Shown: one piece after another, positions 1-11,646 of the stretch
Position numbering within the stretch: position 1 is the first letter of the stretch
Layout of the letters: the number at the start of each line of letters is the position of its first letter
Source of the DNA: Trema orientale
Lineage: Eukaryota; Streptophyta; Magnoliopsida; Rosales; Cannabaceae
DNA: 64,000 nucleotides
Direction: 5' to 3'
Assembly: GCA_002914845.1 (NCBI GenBank)
Contig: JXTC01000196.1
Span: 305,579-369,578, forward strand
Made by a program: the position numbers and the translations under genes
The notes under the pieces: generated by a model
What the model was told of the DNA's origin: nothing
Databases searched by the model: none
Seen by the model: only the letters and a program-made list of their open reading frames with translations

Positions 1-710
1 AATTATATTTGGTTCAAGTACATGTTAAGACTAAAGACATAATAAGAAAAGCAGTGAATCGAAAATAATGTTTCATTCTCTCTTTAGACTTTACAGACTG
101 ATTCTCTGATTAATCTTTTTTTTATTAAAAAAAAAAATTATTGTCTTATTATGATTTGGGAACCATATATTTGCAATAACAATATAGTTTCACCAACGTG
201 TTTTGCATATGTTTTTTGTTTTTTTTTTTTTTTTTTCCAAATCTTCAATCGGAAATAGNTTTTTTTTTTTTTTTTTTTTTTGGGTGTATTTTAATTTTTC
301 CATAGAAATATCTCGCGCATATGCTTTTTTTTTTTCATTTTTTGTTTTGTTTTTTGTTTTTTTTTTTAAATATATACAGTGTTGTCTATTTAGGAATATT
401 GTTTATTTATAATCTGTAGGGTAAAGATATTCCTGTTTTTATGTACAATATACTTCGTTGTCAATACAATAAATTTCACAATTTTGATATAATTTTCTAT
501 TCCTTGCATTTTTTCTTTAAAAAATTAATTCAAGTTTGTTAAATATTTTTTTAAAAGAAAAAAACGACAGTTAGGCACGTGACTTCCACACTAATGTGTA
601 TATATAAATACTAGTGAGGAATGGCACGCGCAATGCACGTGTTAAGTGTTGATTTTTATATATAGTATTTATATCTATTGATTAAGTCATATATAAAATA
701 TACACATATA
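1..710. other. AT-rich intergenic DNA, no gene seen
   Basis: Low-complexity DNA with several long T runs (around 208-237, 260-281 and 326-368) and one ambiguous base at 259. Short open frames here are translated poly-T and are not credible. I see no promoter-gene pairing. Confidence 0.6.
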
Positions 711-1457
711 TGTTAGGAAATTGTATTTCTTATACTGGGCCACATATTTTAACAATTGTATTGGGCCATATTATTCTTAAACAGACCCAATAAGTGATTT
801 AATTAGGCTGGGTTGGGATATCTAACTGGGTATGGATACCAATGTGGATACCCTGTTAGTCACCCAGTTGGGTGTGATGGATACCCAACAGGGAACTATT
901 TAAAGATGATATTAGGGTTATGGTCCCCACCACCTTTTTACGTACGCTCAATCTCTCTATGGCCTGCCATCAGTTACAGAGAGTTCCATCTGAGTGTTTT
1001 AGGGATTAGGTTGTGTGGAAGACCAAACTCTCTAGCAATTACAGTCATTATCTTACACTTCCACGTTCGGTTCATCGTGTAGACTACGGTATCAATCATG
1101 GACTCAGGTATACTCAATGAATCCCTGTCTATCAATTTTACATGAATGATCTAGGGTTTGTGTTTGGTATTTGCAATCCTAATATCATCCAATAATATAT
1201 ACAACAAAAATCTTTTATATAAGTAACACAGAAAGTATTTTACATGTGAGTTAAAAGTATGGGGATGACTACGGTAGGGGCGTCCCTACGTAGGGTCATG
1301 CCTTAATTATCGTTGGATGGGAATCTGTGGAGAATAACGGGAATCTGTGGAGAATCTATTTATATACAGATTCCCATCCAACGGTGAATAGACAGAGCCC
1401 TACGTAGGGGCGCTCCTACTGTAGACGCGTCCTAAAAGTATTTGTGCTAAAATAGCA
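711..1457 (+). mobile_element. possible solo LTR (Copia-like), MITE inside
   Basis: The stretch begins TGTTAGGAAATTG, is less AT-rich than its surroundings and has no coding capacity, as expected of an LTR. Its start resembles, on the opposite strand, the start of the LTR-like block at 29825-31271. One possible right end is the CA at 1456-1457, which gives an ATATA target duplication (706-710 and 1458-1462) and would place the hairpin MITE at 1261-1432 inside it. ATATA is common in DNA this AT-rich, so this boundary is weak. The 89-codon frame at 813-1082 lies inside and is not taken as a gene. Confidence 0.3.
1261..1432. mobile_element. palindromic MITE, copy 1
   Basis: A roughly 172-bp foldback element. 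The left end (ACTACGGTAGGGGCGTCCC) is nearly the reverse complement of the right end, and the inner arms GTTGGATGGGAATCTGT and ACAGATTCCCATCCAAC also pair, so almost the whole element folds into one hairpin. It is flanked by the direct repeat TAAAAGTAT (1252-1260 and 1433-1441), read as a target-site duplication. No coding capacity. A close copy lies at 1506-1680. Confidence 0.8.
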
Positions 1458-1505
1458 ATATATTTGGATTCTCTTGTTAAGTTATTCAGGTACACTAATA
1501 AAAGT

Positions 1506-1680
1506 GGGGATGGCTACAGTAGGGGCGTCCCTACGTAGGGTCATGCCTTAATTATCGTTGGATGGGAATCTGTGGGGAATAACGGGAATCTGTGGAGAAT
1601 CTATTTATATACAGATTCCCATCCAACGGTGAATAGACAGGGCCCTACGTAGGGGCGCCCCTACTGTAGACGCGCCCAAA
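1506..1680. mobile_element. palindromic MITE, copy 2
   Basis: Nearly identical to the element at 1261-1432, differing at scattered bases. The ends pair over about 35 bp (CTACAGTAGGGGCGTCCC at the left). It is flanked by ATAAAAGT at 1498-1505 and 1681-1688. The right flank is shared with the next element at 1691. Confidence 0.8.
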
Positions 1681-1690
1681 ATAAAAGTAT

Positions 1691-2170
1691 GGGTAATTTG
1701 CAGCAAAAATCTCTAACCTTTTGTATCTTTGACATTTAGGTCCTTAACCTTTAAATTTTGGCATTTAAATCCCAAACATCACAAAAGTGTTGCACCGTTG
1801 GTTCTTTTTTCACTTCCATCCACTTATTCTGTCAAAAAAAAAAAGAAAAAAGGCAGTTTAAAGAAAGAAAACCCAAGTCCATATTAAGAGAAAAAATCAT
1901 TTATACCCAATATCAAAAAATAGAAAGGATCTGAAATAAATAAATAAGCAACTAAATTTGATTCGAATATTTTTTAGAGAAAATATGGACTGTTTTTTTT
2001 CTTTAAACTGCCTTTCTTTTTTTTTTTTGACGGAATAAATGGATGGAAGTGAAAAAAGGACCAACAGTGCAACACTTTTGGAGGTTTGGGATTTAAATGC
2101 CAAAATTTAAAGGTTAGGGACCTAAATACCAAAGATACTAAAGGTTAGGGATTTTTGCTGCAAATTACCC
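1691..2170. mobile_element. foldback MITE, Mutator type, 480 bp
   Basis: Two arms of about 155 bp (1691-1847 and 2016-2170) are inverted copies. The left end reads GGGTAATTTGCAGCAAAAAT and the right end is its near-exact reverse complement. A perfect 9-bp target duplication TAAAAGTAT flanks it (1682-1690 and 2171-2179); 9 bp is the hallmark of Mutator-like transposition. The 68-codon minus-strand frame inside is arm sequence, not a gene. Confidence 0.85.
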
Positions 2171-2212
2171 TAAAAGTATCAATACCACTTCTTGGTACTC
2201 CAACTTTTATTA

Positions 2213-2350
2213 CCTCCCAACTGAAACAAAGACGGATAAATTATAAGTTGATGGATCCTCTATGATTTGTAAGTGGTATTGTCTCCCAACTGAAACAAAG
2301 ACGGATAAATTATAAGTTTAGGGATCCTCTATGATTTTAAGTGGTATTGA
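2213..2350. repeat. tandem duplication, unit about 69 bp
   Basis: Two adjacent copies of a unit starting CTCCCAACTGAAACAAAGAC and ending near AAGTGGTATTG, with only a few differences. No coding potential. Confidence 0.8.
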
Positions 2351-2816
2351 TCATTAATTAAGTAATTCTTTATACAGAGTTGTTGATTACTATGCCTACA
2401 ATGGTCCTACATATTCTCATGTGTTATTTGTACGACTTTTTTTTTTCCTTCTAGCCTGAGAAAAAAGAAAATCATATTACAATTTTTATTAAGGCTTATT
2501 ATCTTTTGTAAATGATAGATCTAATATATAAACAACCTAGGAGAACATATGAGTTATAAATTACAAATTGTATTAAACAACAAAAAAAGTCATTGATTGT
2601 TTTATTGTCCAAATCGAGTAAAGTAAGTTGTTGCTTTTATATAAAGAGAAATCTATAGAAACAATGGTAAACTCATCTGACCGATTAATAGAAATACTTT
2701 TAATAAGAAATACTTTGTCGTATAACTTTTTTTTTTCTTTTTAGCAAAAGCATTGTTTGTATAATTTTATAAAAAAGATGTAAAGAAATTAAGTAAATAT
2801 ATTAATTATCTTTATA

Positions 2817-3088
2817 GGGCACCAATCCAATGGGTATTTTTTTTACCGATACATAGATATCGTTTTGGCCAATTAAATTTATCATGTACGTTTTTTATAG
2901 TAAAGAGTAAGAGAGAGAAATAATATTAATGATGCACATCCTTTCATGCATATTATTATAGTCATTAGATCACCATTAGATGATGATCGTTAATGATGAT
3001 CTAACGACTAAAAAAAATGCCTATGCATAGGTAAAAAAAAAAATGCCAGATAAAAAAAAATAAAATAATACCCACTGAATTGACAACC
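2817..3088 (+). mobile_element. MITE family F1, copy a
   Basis: A 272-bp element with imperfect terminal inverted repeats: GGGCACCAATCCAATGGG at the left, and at the right the reverse complement of GGTTGTCAATTCAGTGGG. It is flanked by a perfect 9-bp duplication ATCTTTATA (2808-2816 and 3089-3097), so I class it as Mutator-type. Related copies lie at 40217, 46089 and 47248. Confidence 0.85.
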
Positions 3089-3225
3089 ATCTTTATATAT
3101 ATAGAAAAGATAATAAACAAAAAAGAAGTAACTGCCGAGGGGCCAAGCCAAAGCCAAGCACCTCAAAAAGTTCTCATATAATCGTGGATAAAACTGATAA
3201 ATAGTACAAAATAACAAAAGGTCTT

Positions 3226-3433
3226 TTTTTTTTTTTTTTTTTAAAAAAAAAGTGGGGCTTAACTAATGACCTCCACTTATTACAAATTAAAGGAAAATAC
3301 CTACTACTACCCAAACTCTATCCCACCCCATTAGGGATAATAGGTTTTTACGCCTACCTCCAGTGTGACTCGAACCCAAGACCGAGATCCCAGATAGTGA
3401 GTGCTCTTACCACTTGAGCCAACCCACTTCGTC
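3226..3433 (-). mobile_element. tRNA-derived SINE
   Basis: Read on the minus strand, the head holds a box A-like TGGCTCAAGTGGTAAGAGC and a box B GGGTTCGAGTCACA, the internal RNA polymerase III promoter of tRNA-derived SINEs. The body ends in a homopolymer tail at 3226-3252. A perfect 11-bp direct repeat CAAAAGGTCTT flanks the element (3215-3225 and 3434-3444), as expected for target-primed insertion. It is not a functional tRNA, because no cloverleaf can be completed. Confidence 0.8.
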
Positions 3434-3963
3434 CAAAAGGTCTTAAGTCCCTGTCTATCAACGACTTACCAATCATTATCCACAAAATCAAGTAAAAATA
3501 CCATACTAACCCTAATATTTAGGACATATATGGAAAGAAGAAAGAAAAATGTCTAGTATACCCCTTAAAATAAATAAATAATGGGATAATCCCAAAAACA
3601 CTCCCTCTGTTTTAGCTAAATACCATGTTTAACCATATGTTCTCATAAAACCCAATTTTATTCCCTCTATTTTTTTTTAAATAGAAAAAAATAATCCTTC
3701 TTCTCTTTTTGGTCAAATTTTTCACTAAATTATTTTCTAGATGACATTAATGCCCTCAGAGTATTAATATCCAAACAATCCTTGATTGATTTTTTTTTAA
3801 AATAATAATCTAAAATTTATTGAAAAAATTTTTATTAATATTTTTCAATATTTCGGAAAAAATAACATGCTCTTCTTTTTATTTTTTAAATAAAAAATTA
3901 ACTAGATAATGGGAAATGTTTAGTAATAGGTTTTTAAAACATATGCATGGTTATTTTAAATAA

Positions 3964-4489
3964 GATTAATAACATTTTTTATACTTTATATTTTGATTGT
4001 TTGTTCAATTTATACATTATGTTTTGGTTATTATCAATATTGATATCTAGATTTAAAACTCGTAACAAATTTTATATTTTCTTTGGGTCAAACATCAATT
4101 TTAATGATTGGGTTTACATAAATACGCATTTAGACTTTAATGATATATATTTAATATTTAATTTAAGTTTAAAACTAATTAAAATAATAGCTAAAAGAAA
4201 AAATATTTAAAAAGTAATTTAAAAATTAAAAAACCTACAAAAATTAAATATTATTTATAAAAAACTTTATCAATATTATATAAGTTTTAAATTTGATTTC
4301 TTTTAAAATATGTATATATTTAAAATTAAGGGTATTTTCGTAAACATAATAGTCAAAATTGGTGTTTGACCGAGAGGGTACAAATTTGTTACAAATTCTA
4401 AATCTGAAGGTCAATATTGATAACAACCAAAATACAAGGTATAAATTTAACAAACAGTCAAGATGCAAGGTATAAAAATGTAATTATTC
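3964..4489. mobile_element. MITE family F2, long form
   Basis: Foldback element of about 525 bp. Its arms (about 3964-4150 and 4315-4489) are inverted copies centred on phrases such as TTGGTTATTATCAATATTGA. I could not find a clear target duplication, so the ends are approximate. The frames at 3947-4210 and 4244-4468 are the two arms read in opposite directions and are not genes. Confidence 0.65.
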
Positions 4490-4499
4490 TTTTTAGATA

Positions 4500-5905
4500 T
4501 TTCACATTTCAAATTGGACCAAAAAAGTACTATGGTATATTTTTTCTATTTTGAAAAATAGAAAGGACACTTTTGAATTTTTTAAGAATATAGGGTTAAA
4601 TATAGTATTTATTCATAATAAAGAAGGTGTTTTTCAGATTATCCTTTACTTAATTTTGTTGAAACTCAAGAAGGAAAAACTGAAAAAACTAAAGGTATAA
4701 GTAGAAAGGAAAAATGGACGATGACATGCTTATCTAAACTTAGTATATAAAGTATATGATAAAAGAACAAGTACATGACGATTTAATGTTTTCAAATAAA
4801 TTGGAGTCAAAAGGCCAAAAGAGAAAAATATAAAAAACAAGTGTATTGGTCAATTATAATTTTATTAAAATCTATAAGGTTTACAAGAAATTTTCTTTTA
4901 GGTTTTTATGAAACTCATTAAAATAACCCATATTGTTAAAAGGGTGATTGGCACACAGTTCAATATTTTTTTTCCCGAATAATCAACCTAAGAAATATAT
5001 TGTATTACAAATAAAATATAACAAATAAATATATATTAAGTGCACGAGACGTAGGTGCACTCAAAAACTCTAGACAGAATTAGAGCTCCTCTTGATAAAC
5101 CACTTTTATTCTTTCAAATTATCCTATGGCACCCAAGTGAGTTATTCTTTCAAATCATCCTCCAGTCGTATTCGAGCAGGTTATTTTGATTGATACAATG
5201 ATGAATCTTTTTCTAAAAATAAATTTTGACAACATAAGTTCTTCGACATATGGATCTTAAAAGATTCATATTTATTACAAAAACATGAAAATTACAAAAC
5301 CTACATCGATTTAGCTTTTGATAGCATGAAACTCCAACAGAAATAAATCTTTGAGAATAAAGACTTTACACTAAAAGAGTAATTGATATTGAATTAAAAA
5401 AAAAAAAAGAGGGAAATCCTATTGGAGACCCTCACTTAGTGGAATAGAAATTAAAGTGAAATTTTATTAAGTATGATAAAAAAGAATTCTAATCTCACAC
5501 GAATGCTCAATCAGTAAAAATTCACAATTTATGCTTCGTGACAATATTTTGGGGGAAAAAAAAACGACGTAAAAAACCGAATAATAAAAATTAACTATGC
5601 TTCATCTCTAATTCTCTGTGTGTCTTGCTCCTTCATTCTCAGAGCTAATAAAACATAACAAGAACATTACTGTGAAATTCGTACATAGAAACAATCAACA
5701 GGTCATGTTTATTTAAGAATGAATGAATGACCTTGGCTCACTATCTTTAGTTTAATATCACTCCTCTGTTTTTGAGCCAAAAAAAAAAAAAAAAAATGAA
5801 TGAATGACCTACGTCTGTGCCAGCGACGGCGAGGATAGTATATTTTATTTATGATTTCCTTTAAAAAAAAAAAAAGAAATATCATTGCTTTTTTTCTTTT
5901 TCTTT
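4500..5905. other. AT-rich intergenic DNA, no gene seen
   Basis: No open frame with protein-like composition and no recognisable element. A short repeated phrase, GAATGAATGACCT, occurs near 5718 and 5796. The 69-codon minus-strand frame at 5709-5918 is mostly translated homopolymer. Confidence 0.5.
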
Positions 5906-5910
5906 TTATA

Positions 5911-6075
5911 TAGTGCATTTTAATTGCTTGTGCAATTTATATATATTTTTCGCTTTGGCTATTATTAATATCCATCTTCAGATTTAAAATTTATAAATAA
6001 TTTATACTATTTTTTAATCAAATACCAATTTAACTATTAAATTTTACCAAAATATATTTTTAATCCATATATATA
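5911..6075. mobile_element. MITE family F2, single arm remnant
   Basis: One arm of the F2 family (TTTGGCTATTATTAATATCC and following sequence) without a clear partner arm, so probably a decayed or deleted copy. Confidence 0.4.
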
Positions 6076-8923
6076 TATATAAAGTAAATCAAATTTAAAG
6101 TTAATAAATGTTAAAAAAAAACTAATGTTTTTGCATTTTTAATTTTTTGATATTCGTTAATTTTCTTTAAGAATGGGTCTATTGCTAACCATTGTTTGTT
6201 CTACCCATCCATTAAATTTAAAAATCTCAATTTTTCTCTTTCCATCCATACTCTTCCGAAATGGGCCATGAAATGTATCTTACTTTCCCCACTTGTACAC
6301 CCCTTTGAAGCCTTAGCCACCCCCTTTCGAGACGGTAAACTCCATTACTTTCTAGTGTCTTTTTTTGGCTCAAATAAAAAAGCTAGGTTCAACCTTCTTT
6401 ATCTTCTCCTTGTATATGTATAGCTCTCTCTCTCTTGTATTTTTGGCTTTTTTAATAGATTTACTTTATGGTATTTGATAGTAATTTTTGTTTGTTTTTC
6501 TAATAATTTTGCTGTAATTTGGAGAATTTATTGGAAGATAACAATAGAATTGAAACATTCTATTAATCTTCATGGAAGTTATAACCTATAAAGCCATAAG
6601 AATACAAACCTAATAGTTATTGAATCCATTTATTAAACGATTTTATCCTTAAAACCTACTTGCAGCAAAATAATGTATTAGCTTTTTTGAAAAAAAAAAT
6701 AAAGATGAATAAAATTAAAATTATTTATAGACTAAGAAACTGTTCTTGGGGGTATGTTAAGAATTTTTTTTTTCTTTTTAGTTTTGTGTTGTGTTTGCAC
6801 TTTAATGTAATTTCTAAAGTAATTTTAGAAGGAGATTTTTTCTAAAATAAAATTTATTTTTCAAAGTGTGTTTAAAAAGCATACAAAGAGGTGGCAATAG
6901 AGCTACTTATTCCATAAACTCAACCTATAAATATATATATATCTTTAAAGTGTAAAAAGGGTATTTGATAAATTCATTCGTTAAAATTAGTGTTCGGACC
7001 AAAAATGAAATTTCAAATCGGAAATGCAAAATGCAAATTATTCTTAATAAATAAATAAATAAATAGTTTTGTAATCTCTAATGACAAGACAAGTGTCGTT
7101 GATAGTGTACTGTCTGATTTCTCCCAAATGTGGAGGTGTCAATTCTAAGTTCTAACTACCTCCTTAAACTTTAAAAATAAATAAACAAATCAAAAGACTA
7201 GTTTACTTATAGTAAACAAACATATCCACATAAATTCAAAGTAGTCTTAAATCACTATAATTTTAATAATGTTTATACCTGCATGATCGTCCATTAATTA
7301 ATAACAAAGTTTAACGAAATGAATATAGTTTACATTTAAACAACTTGTGTATATGTATATGATATATTATATACATTATGTATTTAAATATTTTCCATAG
7401 GTTCTATTTTGTACTTTTCAATTATATATAATGTACTCTTACGTCCAAAAATTTTAATTAACCTAAGTATTCAATTTCTAATACAGATAATTGCAAAAAC
7501 TATCATGAAGTATAATCTTTCCGCAATTTTAATTTTATTTTTTAGCTTATGCAAAATTATACATTTACATATCAAATCTTCGTAAATATATACATTTTAT
7601 GTACAAATTAAGTGATTTTTGCTAACTGTTTTAAGTTATTTTTAATAAAAATTTTGTGTTAATTAGCAATAATAAGATATTCTTAATTCATATTACATGT
7701 TTAGTGAGAAATTTCAATTCAGATTCCATGTTTAGTAAAAAATTTGTTGGTCAATTTATATGTAGAATGTATAAATTTGTATAGATTTAAAATATAAAAA
7801 TATAATTTTACATAAACAAAAAAATATGATTAAATTTATAAAAAGACTATATTTAAAGGTTTTTTTTTTTTTTTTTTCCAGATAACCCTCTCTAATATAA
7901 TTTAGAAATAAGAATACTGTATTTTAGGGCTCTCTAGGATTCTTGATTAAGCATATTCTGACATTGTGTGGATCCATGTTTTCTCTTATTAAACCAATTA
8001 TGTTTTTACCAATTAATTAAGTTTATTAAATCATTTGTCCCATGTTGACACAAGTGTCGCAGATCTATTAACGTTAATCCATAGCTGTCTAGATTGGAAT
8101 AAGTCGGTATATATATTCATATTTTATTATGTATAATTTTTTTTTGGTATAATAAAACAAATAAAGTGACGTTCATAGCTGTGCTTGTGACTTTACTCGA
8201 TGTTCTAATATTCAATGAGTAGAATATTTCAATTATATATAAAAATAGAATTCACCAATCAGTGAAAAAAAAAAAAAAGGAAAAGGATAGGGACGACTAT
8301 AATGCATGATGATGGTCATAGAATAATTAAAACTTATATTGAAGACAACGATAGGTTATTGCATGGACCTTGTCAATCAAGGGCCAATCAAACAGTTGTC
8401 TTAATTTGGAGCCAATACTATCCCAGCTTAGAAATTTTTATTTTGGAAAAACTGAAAAAAAAAAAACTAACGTTTAGGTGTTAAATAGCGACTCTGCAAA
8501 ATAATACCATGAAATTAAGGATTTCTAAAAATTAATACTCTGAATTGACTTTTTGAATAACAGCAGTTAAAAAATAATAATATTCTCAAAATTAACGAGA
8601 ACATAATGACTAATTCATTTTTAATGGAGTATATTATCGTTTTTTTCATTACTAAAATTGGTCAAAAAGTCAATCTAAGTAGGGACAAAGCTACATCTAG
8701 CTCAGTGGCCCCCTCTCAATTTTTATATTTCCTTTTGAAAAATCCAAATGTTTATAAATATTTCTAAACTTTTAGTTTAAATAACATGTAAAGCTCCATC
8801 TCAAAAACAAATAAAATAATATAATAATCCCCATAAAATATATAAAATGTAATTCTAGCCTTGTTCGTGAGTCTAGGGTATTAATTTTTCGAAATTTTTA
8901 ATCTCATGATATTATTTTGTAAT
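6076..8923. other. AT-rich intergenic DNA, no gene seen
   Basis: Frames at 6196, 6660 and 8302 lack any recognisable domain, conserved start context or plausible splice partners. I see only poly-A/T tracts and no clear transposon ends. Confidence 0.5.
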
Positions 8924-8931
8924 GTCTAAAC

Positions 8932-9509
8932 TAGGGCTGGCAATTCGTGTTATCGTGTCGTGTTCGGGTTGACACGATTACGACACGACACGATAACACC
9001 TAACCCGAACACGACACGATTAATAAACGTGTCAAAAATTTAAACCCGAACACGACACGATTAATACACGGTAACACGACACGACACGTGTAACCCGTTT
9101 AATAAACGTGTCATGTGTCATATTATGATCCGTTTGACACGATTATTCAAAATTGACACGATTATTCTAATTTAGCACGATTATGCACTACTTAATTTAC
9201 TTTTACTCCTATAAATATGCTTAGAATTAATCAAAATCACGTTTAATATATTAAAATATTAATAATTGTGTCGTATTAGTGTCGTGTTGACACGACACGA
9301 AAACAACATGAAAATGACACGTTCAATTAAATGGGTTACACAGGTCATTTTCGGATTAAGCGGGTTGACCCGAAACCCACCCGTTTATTATACGTGTTAC
9401 ACGTGTCAACCCGAAATTGACACGAAAATTAAATGGGTCACCCAAACCCATTTATTTCGTGTCGTTTTCGAGTCGTATGATCGTGTCGTGTAGAAAATTG
9501 CCAGCCCTA
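8932..9509. mobile_element. hAT-type MITE, 578 bp
   Basis: Terminal inverted repeats TAGGGCTGGCAATT (left) and AATTGCCAGCCCTA (right; one extra A) are flanked by a perfect 8-bp duplication GTCTAAAC (8924-8931 and 9510-9517), the duplication length of hAT elements. The interior is made of many repeats of the ACACGACACG/CGTGTCGTGT phrase in both orientations. This looks like a common type of plant hAT-derived MITE. The 75-codon frame at 9266-9493 is an internal repeat frame, not a gene. Confidence 0.88.
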
Positions 9510-9517
9510 GTCTAAAC

Positions 9518-10920
9518 TTTATGTTTTAAATTGCAATACTCAAACTTCAGGGTATTTTTTTTGCAGTTCATCCCTTTTTTTTAAAGAGTAATCCTATAAA
9601 TAAAGTTTAAATTACTAATGTTGCATAACTAAATGATGCGACTATAGTTATTGCTTTGAAATTAGTACAACAAAAGATGGTAATAAACAATATATGTTTT
9701 TAAAAGGTGTGTTAAGACCCTTCTCTTTCCCACTCTCCAAATGTGAAGTGGAAAAGTGAAAAAAGAAGGAATTTGGGTTTTAGGAGTTTTAACTATAATA
9801 ATAATAATAATAATAAAATTATTACAAAAAATACGGTACAAAAAAATGAGCTATGTATTGGCCGTATTTATAGGCCGAAGGACTACCTTTTGCTCCTACA
9901 TAGAAGGCTATGTGTGTGGCTTCATGTGTTATGGATTACATCTATGCCCTAATCTTTTACTACCTATAGCATTTAGAAACAAAAAACAGAAAACACACAA
10001 ATGTAGTTTATGGTGATTCACATTTAATACGAGTTTGAGAGGTAATTAGATAGTGATTTTGTAACGTCGTTTATCTCAAGTTAGATCCTACCCTCAAGCT
10101 GGATTTTCTCCCTCTCTTACCCTTTTATCTTGTCAATGCTCAGTATAAACTATAAAGTACGGACTAGTAGGAAACTCTAAACTTCACGTGAATCCAACAA
10201 ACAACGTCATATTTGAGTGGGTGAAGCTAATTTGATTTTGGATTTGTGATTGCTGTTGATTTTAATAGTACTTAATTATCTTAGCTTACTCTGAAGGTAC
10301 TTAGAATCATACTGACCTAGCTGTGGCCCTCAACCCCTTTTTATAACCTCATTTTCATGGTACCTAAGTACAAAGTCTCAATTTCGGGCAAGATTCGGGC
10401 AGCTATTTGCTTTATCAGCAAGGTTGGAGGTTGCTAAAATTACCATGCTCTATTTTCCACCACTGTAGATTTTCACTATGTTTGATGATGAAGAAAAAGA
10501 ATTACAAGCAAAATCACACATCTCGTTTATCAGAATATGCTATATTCTCCGTAATCTCACTTATCCTAATCGAGTCCTCGAATATCCTCTATATATTAAG
10601 AAAACTAGGAACCGAAATATATGTAAAATTCTGGGGTATTTCTACAATCCCTCACTTCACTTTGAGGACTTAGTGATCTCTCAACTAATCTTGACCCTTT
10701 AATTGTCCAACTTAGCAATCAGAATTCAATCAATGGTAGAGATGTGAGGTTAGTACAAGGGTAGCAAGTATATTGACAAAACTTGCAACCTGTTAACTAA
10801 AAATATAATTGGAAAAAGAAAATTAAGGAAGTAGACATGTAGAGTAGGCTCTTTCCAAGCCAATAACGAGCATTTACAAATTACAATAAAAAATAATAAT
10901 AATAATCAGGCAACCATTTT
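9518..10920. other. intergenic DNA, no gene seen
   Basis: Contains an (AAT)n run near 9798-9818. Overlapping frames at 9743-10016 and 10407-10702 overlap each other in different phases and show no domain. I do not call a gene here. Confidence 0.45.
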
Positions 10921-10926
10921 TAAAAT

Positions 10927-11090
10927 TTAATCAACTGGTATGGTTTTAAAAATTTCTAGAGAATAATCACTTTCTTTTTAATGGTATGGTTTTAATCAAC
11001 TGCTATGGTTTCAATCAACTGTTATGGTTTCAAAAATTCTAGAAAAGAATCACTTTCTTTCTAATGGTATGGTTTTAATCAACTGGTATG
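10927..11090. repeat. degenerate tandem repeat
   Basis: Two imperfect copies of a block containing TTAATCAACTGGTATGGTTT and AGAATAATCACTTTCTTT, plus extra short copies of the AACTGGTATGGTTT phrase. Confidence 0.6.
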
Positions 11091-11207
11091 TTTTTACAAA
11101 TTACAATAAATACTTATATGTTGCTTTTCTACTTATACGTTCTTTTTAATTATCTTATTTGTTACCATATATACTAATTAGCAAATCTTAAATATAGATT
11201 TTTAATT

Positions 11208-11285
11208 GATAAGTTTACTTCTAAACAAAGTTGATATATATTTTTCGATAAGTTTACTTTTAAATAAAGTTGATATATATTTTTA
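11208..11285. repeat. 39-bp tandem duplication
   Basis: Two adjacent units beginning GATAAGTTTACTT and ending TTGATATATATTTTT, nearly identical. Confidence 0.75.
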
Positions 11286-11646
11286 AGGCCTCATTGTAGG
11301 TTACGCTTAAGGTCTCCACTTCTGTGCGAGTTCGCTCTTAAATAATTTATGTCGACTTTTTCTCATTTTTGGCAGTACTACATTTTTAATCAATATTTAT
11401 GAGAGAGAATTTTATCATAAATATTTTGGTTTCCAGAGCCTTTTACGCATCTTTGGTGGCATTTGTAAAGTTCTATATTTTCCATTTATATTACTTGTGT
11501 GGAATACTTCGGTTTGTACTTATAAATTTGATAAGAAAATAAAATCATATATGAAACTCCAAAAATAAAATTCAGCCAAGTATATATTGCTCAAATGACA
11601 AATGTTAAAAATTACGTTGTTAGGTAGATGTGACTTGTTATTTAAA

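Noticed and set aside
259-259. Ambiguous base within poly-T (another at 39550)
   Set aside because: These are sequencing uncertainty, not biology; neither falls in a gene.
813-1082. 89-codon plus-strand frame
   Set aside because: Sits in a non-coding LTR-like stretch, with no domain and no consistent codon use.
3364-3433. Possible tRNA gene on the minus strand
   Set aside because: Box A and box B are present, but no complete cloverleaf can be drawn, and the flanking direct repeat and tail show it is a SINE.
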